In this document: one piece after another, positions 54,885 to 64,000 of the stretch | Layout: the number at the start of each line of letters is the position of its first letter | Position numbering within the stretch: position 1 is the first letter of the stretch | Source of the DNA: Symsagittifera roscoffensis | Taxonomy: Eukaryota > Xenacoelomorpha > Acoela > Convolutidae | Direction of reading: 5' to 3' | DNA length: 64,000 nt | NCBI RefSeq assembly: GCF_963678635.1 | Contig: NC_087062.1 | Span: 78,803,200 to 78,867,199, forward strand | Notes under the pieces: model-generated | The model's database searches: none | What the model was told of the DNA's origin: nothing | What the model saw: only the letters and a program-made list of their open reading frames with translations | Made by a program: the position numbers and the translations under genes

Positions 54885-54973
54885 CTTTTGTTCGTAGGAT
54901 TGCTGTTGCTCGTCGTCGAATTCTACCTCGGGTTTCCACCGGTCCTATATCCACTCCTCGTCGTGATCATCGA

Positions 54974-55678
54974 CTATGTCAATGTCCTGTGACACAGTCT
55001 ATCTTCTAGACCTATTACTTCTTCCACTATCTTCTTTAGATCTATCCTGTCCACTACAAAGTCGTCGCCGTAAAGGTTATATTTCTTCTTGGATCTTGTT
55101 CTGTCATTCTGTCGAGTCTGTATCGTGAACGGAAGATCCGGTTCCAAGTTTTTGGGAACCTCCCTTTGTTCAGGGTCTTGCCAGTCCTCCTCTGCGCAGG
55201 GTAAAGTTTCTTCATCCACTTCAATCACCTCGTTTGGATCCAGGTCCAGTGGTGGACTTGTTCCTTCCTCTACGACTTCATTCCTATCGTTCTTTTCCCT
55301 GGCGCCCTTCTCGTTGACCTCACAGGCAGGGTCCATCATCAGGTAATCCCCCTCTTCCATGTCTGCAGGTATACACCAATCTTCTGTCCATGGGTTATGT
55401 GGCTTAATGTTTTCGTAATGAGCGGCTCGGCCAGTACTCAGTCTATAAAAGCGTTCCTCGTGCTGCACCTCCGTAATCATGAACGGTCCCCTTCACTTTT
55501 TTAGGAGCTTTTTCGTTTCTTTCGGTGGTATGACGTTCTGAATTACCCATACGTAGTCCCCTGCCGGATAAGCTTTTGCACCAGCTGCTTTCCTGTCAAA
55601 TCTTTTCCTCTGCCTTGCCTGTGCCTGCTGAGTATTTCGTCTACATAAGTCGTTTAACTCCTGTTGACGTCTAATCAC
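54974..55678 (-). pseudogene. Integrase C-terminal region and acidic tail, second element
   Basis: Frame 55678-55493 has a basic, Arg/Gln-rich helix and a DYVWVIQNVIPP strand typical of the SH3-like/GPY region after the DDE core. Frame 55480-54974 continues with GPFMITEV-type context, YRLSTG, ENIKPHNPW, DWCIPAD, then an acidic tail. The two frames meet at a shift near 55480-55493. The tail ends about 90 bases before the macro linker. Confidence 0.55.
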
Positions 55679-55683
55679 ATCCC

Positions 55684-56893
55684 TTACATAGACCTGTGGT
55701 GACGTTTTCTTACCCTCATAGTCTGGGTAGAAAAAGTCAAGGGCAAAGACTTCTCGTGTCCGGTTAGCATCATGTGTGGACTAACTACGGCGGTGGAATT
55801 TTGCGTGCTATTATAAGCCCCCATCACTTGTGGAAGGTATATGTCCCAATCGGTCATGTACCTGGAACAATATACCCTCAGCATCGATACTAACAATCGA
55901 CTCTGCCTTTCCACTAAGCCATTCATCTGGGGATGGTATGTCGTGGAGTGAGCTTGAGCAACCTGCGGTCGTCTCATAAGCTCTATTGTAAGTTCCCCCA
56001 ACAAAAGCTGTTCCATTATCCGATTGAAATGTCATCGGACAACCATGTCTTGCTATCCACGTATTGATCAGGTGATCGCACGTCTATTCCGATGAGGCAG
56101 ATATGCAGGGCACGGCCTCTGCATACTTCGTGAAGAGATCTATCATGACCAAGATTTGATTATAATATCTGTCTGTCATGGATATCTTTTGTTGATCAAT
56201 CTGCACCACCTCGTTGAATTCAGACGACTCGATCGACTGCAAAGGAAATCGTAACTTCCTTGGATCCTTGACCTGCTGACATGACAGACATGCTGTTACC
56301 CACTTCTCGCATGCCTTTTACATTCCAGGCCACTCAAAGCGCTTCAAGGTCCTCTGATATACTATGTCGACTCCCTGGTGGCCCATCTGATCATGCGACC
56401 TGAACAAAAGTTCTGTCTGATAAAGTTGCGGCAACACTATCGCTTTACACTTGTGCATGACTTTGTCTTCTTCTCTTCTTTTGCCAGCCACGATACCGTC
56501 CTTGTTCAGATATAACCTTCCCTCTTTCTGCATAAAGTAGTGTCTCAGAATACGGTAACTGTCTTCCTCGAGGTCTCCTTTGTCCGGAGCACCATTTTCG
56601 ATCCATCTTTTCAGGTTGCTTGTCATGCGGTCATTTCTCTGGGCTCTTAGTGGGTCCGAGAGTCTGTATCTTGCATTCAAGTACGTCTTCATGACCCTCA
56701 TCTGACTATTCAGCGCATTGGGCTGATGCGCGTCTTCTTCCATCTTAACGCACCAAATCTTTGCCAACGGCTGTGTTTCCTGTTCGAACGGCTGAAGATC
56801 AGTCCTGACTACCTCTTTTTGTGGCAGCAGACTCATCGAACGTTTCGATACCGCTATTGTTTCCTCTTTCACCTGGTATGAGGTAGCGATCAC
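55684..56893 (-). pseudogene. Integrase core of the second Ty3/gypsy element
   Basis: The frame 56893-56318 contains the H-x4-H zinc ligands (HDQMGH, near 56395-56378) and ends in a TAA right after WPGM; it stays readable beyond, with a CLSCQQ Cys pair. The first Asp (VVQIDQQ, near 56190) and second Asp (FQSDNGT, near 56030) are in the same frame, which has a TAG at about 56086. The third, Glu (NGLVERQ, near 55920), lies in another frame (56016-55684). All DDE positions are thus present but not in one frame. Confidence 0.7.
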
Positions 56894-57526
56894 TGTCAGG
56901 GTATTGATATACCTCCCTGTCCAGATCCCTTGTTCGAGTCTCCACTAGCAGTGTGTGGATCGCTAGCTCTGATAGTTCCAATACTCAGCTCGAGTTCCTG
57001 TCTGAGTAGGTGTCAATTCCTGAGTTCCGAGAGTTGTCATCCATTGAAGAGTCTGCGATAGAGCACTTCCCCTCCTCCGGATCAGTTCTGTGCTTTCTTC
57101 GCATCCATCTGAACTCCCCGGACAAAAATTTATACTCCAGGTCCTGTTTCTCAGTGTCCCGGGTGTCCTTGTCCCGTGTCCCGGGTGTTAATCTTGAACT
57201 CGCCGGCTCTTCTCACCGTTAGTCTCCCCGGACAAACAATCTTGCACCAGGTTTCGTTCAACCTTCTCACCTTCTTTATCCTGGTCCTCAAGGGTAACGG
57301 TTTTCTTTTGCGTATCGTTCTCCTGTTCTTTCCGAAAGTATGAAGTACTGGTTAAAACCTCGTGTGGTAATGAGGATACTAATTGCTGAACTATTGTCCT
57401 ACAATCCCTCTCGTTTTCTTTGTGTTGTAGTCTGGACGGTATGATCTTCACCTTCTCACTGACTGTCAGTGATGCCACTGCTGCTGCCCAATCGGGGTCA
57501 TCTCTGGTCACTTCTCTCTCTAACAA
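56799..57526 (-). pseudogene. RNase H-integrase linker, second element
   Basis: Frame 57526-57188 carries a hydrophilic stretch (LTVSEKVKIIPSR, ERDCRTIVQQLVSSLP) and joins a broken region up to 56799. A CTCCCCGGACAAA phrase occurs at 57115 and 57220, with TGTCCCGGGTGT repeats near 57157-57190; these look like deletion or insertion scars. No catalytic domain. Confidence 0.4.
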
Positions 57527-57548
57527 TCCACAATCTCAGTATCCATCT

Positions 57549-58532
57549 TCAAATATAACTCTGATTCATCGAGTATGTCTTCAACCAGGATAACACTCTG
57601 TTGTCCACGCGTAAATTAAAGGGAGTGCTCCCCAAGTATGCGCGGTACTTTTCCACAAATGTGACTGCTGCAAATATTTCTGCTTTTGGTGCACCATATT
57701 TCATCTCAGTGTCACTTAACAATTTACTGTCATATGCAATGGGATGGAGAACAGTTCTCCCATTCCATTCCTGCTCCTGATGCAGTATTCCCCAGTTGGC
57801 TACTACTGATGCGTCTGTGTCAAGAACATACATGCCCTTTTCAGTAGGCTTACCTAGCACTGGCGCTTCGCACAGTTCCCGCTTTATGTTCTCGAAGGCG
57901 GTTTGAGCTTCATCGCTCCATTCGAACTTCTTTCCTTTGTTACGCATCAGCATCTGCATGGGATACACCTTGTCTGCATATCCTTTTATGAACTCACGGT
58001 AAAAATTGGCAAACCCTAGGAAGCTCATGAGCTGTGTGTCCGTTCTGGGAGCCTTCCATGTCAACACAGCTTCTACTGCTTCTGGGTCCGGCCTCACACC
58101 ATGTCTGTCCACCATTCTTCCTAGATATATGATTGAATCCCTCAGGATCTCCGATTTCGATGGTTTCCATTTCAAACCTGCTCTCTTCATGCAGTCAAAC
58201 ACCTCATCGAGCCGATCATGGGGTCTTCGAGGGTGGGTGTTGCTATGACACGTCATCCACGTAACACATCACAAGATTTCCCTAACGCATCAGAAGACAG
58301 AACCCAAGTCCAATGTGGTGAAGAACTTGGCATCACCAAGTTTAGAGAGGCTCTCGTCTATCCGCGGTATCGGGTACGCATCTTTTATTGTTACCGCGTT
58401 CAAGTAGCGAAAGTCGCAACAAAATCTAAGCTGCCCCCTTTCTTCTTCACCATCACTAACCCGCAAGCCCATGGCAATTTCGAGGGTTCTATCATGTCGT
58501 ATTCGAGCAACATTTCTATTTCCGCTCGGCAT
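57549..58532 (-). pseudogene. Reverse transcriptase with internal deletion, RNase H start (second element)
   Basis: Frame 58532-58290 has QLRFCCDFRYLNAVTIKDAYPIPR and FTTLDLGS, the first catalytic Asp of RT (read in segments under 20 residues). Then a jump: right after it the DNA reads GNLVMCYVDDV (YVDD box at 58263-58252), so the segment between the first Asp and the YVDD box, normally carrying the PFGL motif, is missing. Frame 58256-57549 gives the thumb (FLGFANFYREFIKGY) and RNase H start (LDTDASVVANWGILHQ, GAPKAEIFAAV, LRVDNRVLSW). It stops before the last RNase H Asp. The enzyme is dead. Confidence 0.8.
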
Positions 58533-59827
58533 GCTTCCGATTTATGTGGCGTCATTCGTCTTGCGCCTTCCCTATGGGGAACGGCGCCTTCCTCAAGATC
58601 GATTGCGTGTTCGACGAAGTTACAGCAACCGATATCCGCCTTATGTTTTGAAAATACATCCGCGTTCCGATTTAAAACCGCCCGCAATAATTCAAAATCT
58701 CCCTCACCTACACCTATTTTTTTCCCTTTTAAGTGTTCTATTTCTGGCAAAACCGGTTTGTCAGTTTCTAGTTCATATGACGAGGGACGTTCCAGAAAGT
58801 TCGAGCAGCTCGACAAACCGTCGTCTGTTTCGGACTTCAGTGAAAACAGTTTATGAATAGATTTTAATTCATTAATCCTTTTAAAAATTTTATCTTTATT
58901 GTCATGATAAGGACAGGCTTTCACACTACATCTCCTCAAGTTTTGTGTCTCTTCATAGTCGGTCCTCATCGGCAAAGCGTAACCAAGTTTCTTTCCACGC
59001 TGGATTGAAACCGTGGTGTCCAGTGTGGTCAATAACACACTGACACACAGTCCGTTTCGAGTTACCGAGAAGCTCCGGCCTAAAATCACTGAACTTTGAC
59101 TATTTGGATTCGGAACCAAACAAACCTGCTTACTATCACTTAACAAATATAAATTTCTCGTTCTAAAAATTGCTACTACTGCTTGTCCCGGCTGTAGTTT
59201 TGTCTTTCTATCTAAAAAGATTGGTATCTTAATTTCATCAGTTATTATTCTATTAATTGGTTTCTTAACATACTTCAGGTCCGGGTTCCTAATCCTTGTT
59301 AGACCGTTGTTCAAGTTAATCATCACGTCAAAACTCCTGACAAAATCTCTGCCCCAGATGAATTGGTCGGAGTCATCCAGATTCTCTACTACTTGGAAGC
59401 TCATCAAAAGATCCCGTCCTCCCATGTTGAGGACCATTATTGGTGTTCTTCCGGCTACGTAAATCGCTCCTCGATTGGCCGCGGCCAGTCGGAGATTCGT
59501 CGGAATTAGATCTTGCCTCGTGAGGCCCATTCTTTCCCAAGTCTTTATTGGCATCATACTCACTACCGCTTCTGTGTCCAGAAGCCCCGTGACTCCGATT
59601 TTCTTTCCGTTGGTGTCGAGCAGATGTGCAGTCACATCTGCTTCGTATCCAATGTGAACCGCGTCTTGCTCCATCATGGCGTCATGACCTATCCTACGGA
59701 CTTTGAGTTCTTCTTCACCCAAATAGATCTGTCCTACTTGGTCACTGTCTGTTGTCACATATATCCTAGTGTAGCTGCTAATTCCATCCACGTTCAGCAT
59801 CACTTGATATTGTCCATAGACTTCCAC
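58400..59827 (-). pseudogene. Aspartic protease and RT N terminus of the second Ty3/gypsy element
   Basis: A 475-residue frame. The retropepsin core is recognisable (TGLLDTEAVVSMMPIKTWERM), but the catalytic triplet reads D84-T85-E86; the third codon is GAA (59572-59570) where Gly is needed, a single G-to-A change from GGA. Flap and ILGRDF-type positions (WGRDFVRSFDVMI) are present. The second half is linker and RT N terminus: LNRNADVFSKHKADIGCC, EEGAVPHREGARRM, EMLLEYDMIEPSKLPWACGLV. Past VKKKGG the reading changes frame to continue RT. The lesion would prevent Gag-Pol maturation. Confidence 0.8.
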
Positions 59828-60280
59828 GTAGCGCCCGTGGAGATGTGTCCAAATGCATCAAAAGGAACTCTGATGGTTCACTCAGGTTTTTGATTACCTG
59901 GTGTCCCGCTACCGAGATTATCCATTGTATTTTGCTTCCTTGTGGCACCATACTGAACCTCTGCCAGGAGATCACATTTAGTTTCATGCTCAAAATACTT
60001 GGTGCTTTCGTTTTTTCGACCTCTGATGCCTCGAAGGCGTTAGTTTTTCCTGTAATTTCTCCTTTTAAAATTCGAGCTTCACCTTTTGTTCGATCTCCTT
60101 TGTTACCAATTCCTGCTGGGCTCTATTTAGAGCATCCCTCGCGACTGCCCTATGATTAATCTTGAAGTCATCCGCCGCAGTCACCGGTTCCGGTTCACAT
60201 GTCTCTTCCGTTACCGCTTGCATTTTCTTAGTTGCCAGCTCTTGCGGTTTTTCTTTTCTGCGCGCCTCCGCTTCACTCAA
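59828..60280 (-). pseudogene. Gag-protease junction, second element
   Basis: Frames 60280-60065 and 59993-59778 lie between the zinc knuckle and protease. They are charged and helical (RRKEKPQELATKKMQAV; then VISWQRFSMVPQGS...). No known domain; probably a linker and the start of the protease polyprotein. Confidence 0.35.
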
Positions 60281-60679
60281 TAGGCGAGCCTTGCTGGCTC
60301 TTTCACTCCCGATAACGCTTCTTCATGCCTTGGATAGTTGATGTCTGCTACAGCATCCCAGGATTGCGGACAGTCTGATTTAAAATGACCTTCCAAGTTA
60401 CAAAAGAAACACCTCGGGCCGAATTTTGCAATTACTCCTCTCATGAAATCCTCATGGTCGACTTCTGGTGCATCTTCGTCCTCGAAGCTAAAGCCTATTG
60501 CTTTCATGCCCTGTTTTTAAGCTGGGCATGCTGACACATGATGGTTCGTCGAACTGCAATTTGCACATTGTTCGAAGTTCATCATTCTTCACACCATCGA
60601 TGAATTTTGAGGCTACTGCCAGGTTCACCCTTCTGTTTGACTCATCTGGTTGTCCCTTCCAAATTACTGGTAAGCGCAC
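60277..60679 (-). pseudogene. Gag capsid end and zinc knuckle, second element
   Basis: Frame 60679-60488 carries LPVIWKGQPDESNRRVNLAVASKF, a capsid-like helix set (in segments). Frame 60507-60277 carries an intact CCHC knuckle CFFCNLEGHFKSDC at 60411-60370 (C-x2-C-x4-H-x4-C), the RNA-binding signature of nucleocapsid. The two frames overlap at a shift near 60500. The knuckle residues are all present, unlike the first element. Confidence 0.7.
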
Positions 60680-60974
60680 TGCATTCTTACCTTTCTGACA
60701 AGTCCTCTTCCTCGAAATGCAGCTTCATTACTTCTATCTAGGTATCAATACAGCCATCAGATTCGTCTTTGTAGCATCTTGGTTTCTCAAAAACCCTTCT
60801 GGACTTTTCGCTCCGTTCATTGGTTCTAGATAACCTGTTCAAAGGAATGTCTCCAAGGACCTGTTCAGAGGTTCAAAGTCTGTGGCTATTGATGTAGCCT
60901 CTCTTGAATGCCCTGCCTGAGTATCATTGCCCTCTGATAAGGGTTCTGCACTTGGAACTTCCCTTCCGTCCGAT

Positions 60975-62542
60975 TCACTTGGAGGATGTTTCTTCCTTGG
61001 CTCGCATGACCCATCCCTGGGCTCGCATGACTCCTGTTCCTGGAATCACCTCTCCCAGTTGAATGTGTGCCTTGCGTCGGTCGTTGGTTTGAATTCTGTC
61101 TGTTGCCAGTTGAACTTCCTCTGATGTTTGGGCCCCATGTTCTATTATCCCGTGTGGCATAGCCTGCTGAACTTACCCTTCCTCTAGTGGATCCATATCT
61201 CCTTCTCCTATTTTATTGGTCATTGAAGTTCACCCTCGGCTCCCTGCTGGGTCATCCCGAGTTCGGTTCGCCTGAGTTCGCCTCTCCATCATCGCATCTA
61301 TCTTTGTGTCAAGAGTCCCAAGAGTCTGCTCTTCTTGAATTCTCAACTTTTCAATGTCGTCTCTCAATCGTGACTCTCTCTGTTCCGCTTCCCTTGTCAT
61401 TCGCGACAAATTCTTCGCCAAGTGTTCATCCGTTCTTTCCCTCAAGCGTTTTTTGCTTCTACCAACTTGCGGTTTATCTATTGCGGTCTATTGCGGTTTA
61501 TCTCTTCCCGCAGACTTTCTCTCTCGACGTGGACTGCTCTTTCTAGTTCACTCATTCTTATGGACATCTGTCCATTCTGTTCTCCTATGCTGCCTACTAT
61601 GTTGGTCAAGGCTTCTTCAATTGATACTCCGTTGTCCACTAGTGGCGTCACAAGTGGCGGTGTTACCCTGTCTATCCCAGGTAGTTTGGTGCTGGTCGAG
61701 ATTCGGGCTTTGATTCTCTGCCTCGACGTCTTTTCATTATCCATCTCTGGATCGGCCAGTGCGTTGCTGAGCCCTGTGTTTCTACTCTCCCCAGTTCGCA
61801 TTTCCGAATTCGTCATACTCACAAAGTCTCCTGACTGGCCTGATGTGTTTGTGGTTTTGCTTATTGTCCTCACTACGTCAATTTGGTCCATGGTGCCAAT
61901 CCCTTTGTCGGTGTATGCTTCATTCTCCTGAGTCGAACTATTGAGGCTGACTCGAGATCCAAAGTCAACTTGCTCGTCATCGTCCTCTTCTTCCTCCTGG
62001 GATTCTCCTTCATCGCCTGTACCCGCTCCCATGGTAAAGGGAAAGATACTTCCGAAAGTGTTCTTCACTCTCTCTAAGAACGACGAGGACGTTGCCTGTT
62101 TCTCCGTCACGCCTGCCATCATGGTGTTGTCTGTGGGAGATCTTCTAGTTGCCACAATTTCAGTAGAGATGTCGGACAGTTCCGACATCTCCTCTCGGTC
62201 GGTCCAGTGACCCGGTGGAAGTGGCAAAATCTTGGCCTTGTTCTACCGGGGGAGATTCACTCGCCAGCCTTCTGTTTCCTCTCCCCTCCGGTCCACGTAT
62301 CTCCTGAACCTCATCTATGTCTTGGTCCGGATGGACCTCCACTTCTAGCATTGCTTTTCGCTCTACTGAAACTTTTGACTCCTGGTTTCAACCATTCTGC
62401 GTGAAACCGTCTCCCCATTGTCGGTCCGGGTTCGTATGATCCTTTCCACAAACGGGTCGGTCATTGCTTTTCTCTGTTTCTCAGGTATGAATTTCCTTGA
62501 GCTATCACTCAGTTTAGGTATCCTTGACTTGTCTAGACTCAT
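60975..62542 (-). pseudogene. Gag N-terminal region, second element (several frames)
   Basis: It starts at an ATG at 62542 (SLDKSRIPKLSD). Pieces at 62542-62363, 62351-62160, 62227-61478, 61445-61230 and 61160-60975 lie in changing frames. The largest (249 codons) is Ser/Thr-rich, then acidic (EEEEDDDEQ), then helical. Piece 61445-61230 is a coiled coil (TREAEQRESRLRDDIEKLRIQ). This fits the disordered and coiled-coil N-terminal half of Gag. No capsid signature could be pinned until about 60.7 kb. Confidence 0.5.
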
Positions 62543-62559
62543 TTTCAATTTATCACTTC

Positions 62560-64000
62560 TTACTTCCTATACACTCAATTTGATTGCTAGTGTCCTTTTG
62601 GTCTATATACTTGTAACAATAACACAACACAATAATTTTCAAACGTTTCTATTAAATAGTGACCACGAAACCTTGTATGTTATTACAGTACAGCGTGTGT
62701 ACAATTTATTCAAAATGATCAATTATTAGTCGTGAAATCTGAAGCTAACACAGTATGATGATATTAGTCTATTTAAAAGATAGTGTTCTCACTACCCAAT
62801 CAAGCGCAAATATTATTGATATAAAACCGAAATTGACAAAAGTAAGAATATTTTCTATGGAAAACGTATGTGTTTTGTAGTTTTAGTCAGTTGCAATACA
62901 ATAGTCGAACTTGTTTTTAAAGAAAGAGCTTTCCCTGCTTGGTGCTGCACCAAACAGACAAAAATTGGAGGCAGTAATTTTCTCAAGTGGGCGTCTATTG
63001 CACCCACCGAGTCCTGTGTTACCTTTCTGCCTTCGGACTGCCCGAGTTAGAACTACTAAAATCATCAGGGCAATCACTGTTCTCCAAAAACGTTTCGGAT
63101 TTCAATCCACACCAATGAGTTATACACTCTTGTTCAATTTAGACTTAGTGTCGCAAATATTCGAGTTTAGACCTGTTTTGTTTGGTTTGGTTTTTTATAA
63201 AAGGCAAGTTACCAGTGCAGTCACTGGTTCCCAGCCTATCTGTTAATAACTTAATACCTTTAACTACTTTCTTCTCTGTTGTCTTTTTAAGTCTTGACAA
63301 AACAAAACCCCTCCGGATTGACAAAAATAGGACCCCTCCAGATTAGTAAAAACAAGACCTTTCCGGATTGGCAAAATTGTGACCCCTTCGGATTGGCAAA
63401 AATAAGACCCCTCCGGATTGGGACCCCTCCGGGTTTGAAAAAATAGCTTCTCGGAGACTTTCTAAATTGTCACCCAATACCCTTCCGGATACGTTCTGCG
63501 ATGCTTTTATGCTGTATGAATTAACTAGGAAGGGTGTTTCGTCTTTCCCAAGACCCTTCCGGATTGAAATTAAGCCTCTTATTTGATTATTCACCCTAAC
63601 GGTGAAGGGTCTTATCGCTAGCCTATTTTCGACTTGACTAATGTATTCTGGTGCCCATAGCCTTCCCTTTTCATCTAGACTTCCCTCCCCCACCCTTACC
63701 CTTTGGTAGGGGTGTAACAGCTTTCCAAAAAATTTTTATAAAACTTGAAGGGTCTACCTTCCCGAATTGGCGAATTTAAACAATCCTAAAAAATCTTCAC
63801 GCTTACTTTTTTGAAAAATTGATCTTTTTATTAGTAAGCTCAGCTAATTGCCGATCTAATGGTACCAAGATCAACTGGATCTATCCAGTAGTTCCAAAGT
63901 TATTAACCAAAACGTCTTTTTTCAAAATTTCTCTCTTATAGGTTCCAACTTTTTTCGCAATTCTGTTTTTTCCTATCTAAAAATTATTCATCCGAGCTCA
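62560..64000. other. Upstream flank of the second element (possible 5' LTR and neighbours)
   Basis: No domain-bearing ORF. The stretch next to gag should include the leader, but LTR ends and a primer-binding site could not be fixed. It holds a tandem repeat at 63304-63565. Confidence 0.35.
63304..63565. repeat. Tandem array of a ~24-27-bp CCCCTCCGGATTGGCAAAAA-type unit
   Basis: Six units from 63304 to about 63446 share (G)ACCCCTCCGGATTGRCAAAAATA; further degenerate CCCTTCCGGAT copies occur near 63480 and 63553. No ORF explains it. The core is also seen as a palindrome at 41141. Confidence 0.8.

Noticed and set aside
54121-54992. Plus-strand ORFs opposite the macro-like ORF (54174-54992, 54121-54408)
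   Set aside because: Shadows of the coding minus strand, Ser/Leu/Phe-rich with no known domain.
63343-63693. 116-codon minus-strand ORF
   Set aside because: It runs through the CTCCGGATT tandem array, with no domain and no conserved composition; likely chance.
41000-64000. LTR pair at 41.0-41.9 and 63.0-63.9 kb
   Set aside because: Apart from the CTCCGGATT core, the two stretches show no alignable similarity by eye.
1-64000. Assigning a species or phylum
   Set aside because: Family content (DUF3638 gene, Ty3/gypsy, hAT) is too widespread to choose among invertebrates and protists without a search.

Overview
The window is nuclear DNA of a eukaryote. It holds one large spliced host gene with GT-AG introns, and most of the rest is decayed transposable elements. 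The host gene belongs to the DUF6606/DUF3638/DUF3645 family, which is found in fungi, protists and scattered invertebrates. With the Ty3/gypsy-type elements it suits an invertebrate or a protist, but nothing visible fixes the lineage. A 200-base run of N (26790-26989) shows this is an assembly scaffold.

Layout. (1) 1-13.7 kb, minus strand: an unusually A-rich, G-poor Ty3/gypsy-type element with many ORFs. In its own 5'-3' order it carries a small basic ORF, Gag with a zinc knuckle, protease, RT-RNase H, integrase, two small hydrophobic ORFs, a long Pro/Ser/Thr-rich ORF without any Met, and an Env-like ORF with a signal peptide that runs off the window. (2) 13.7-18.7 kb: non-coding DNA with tandem repeats, a dispersed repeat and a cluster of GCGGAWTCCGC palindromes. 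(3) 18.87-27.88 kb, minus strand: the host gene, in three visible exons. (4) 27.9-34.7 kb: non-coding DNA with a hAT-type MITE that has a perfect 8-bp target duplication, a pair of ~1-kb direct repeats, a 19-bp-arm hairpin and a degenerate TCGACC/TCGACT-rich satellite. (5) 34.75-38.6 kb, plus strand: a broken gene of an unknown family, here called ORF-X. (6) 42.4-46.7 kb, minus strand: a second diverged ORF-X. (7) 46.7-53.7 kb, minus strand: a large broken gene with two SGNH-hydrolase-like motif blocks, about 3 kb of it tandemly duplicated. (8) 54.1-62.5 kb, minus strand: a second Ty3/gypsy element (gag, PR, RT, RH, IN), clearly dead, whose 3' end codes for a macro-domain-like protein. (9) 62.6-64 kb: non-coding DNA with a CTCCGGATT-based tandem repeat.

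How the parts may fit. Regions 6-8 lie head to tail on one strand with short gaps. They could be one giant retroelement of about 20 kb (gag-pol, macro, SGNH-like ORF, ORF-X) or several nested elements; no LTR pair was found to decide. In the first element all Pol domains share one frame over 5.8 kb, cut only by four TAA codons that fall at or near domain boundaries. The other Gag and Env breaks there sit at homopolymer runs. The second element has real lesions: a DTG-to-DTE protease change, a deletion in RT, a truncated RNase H and stops in IN.
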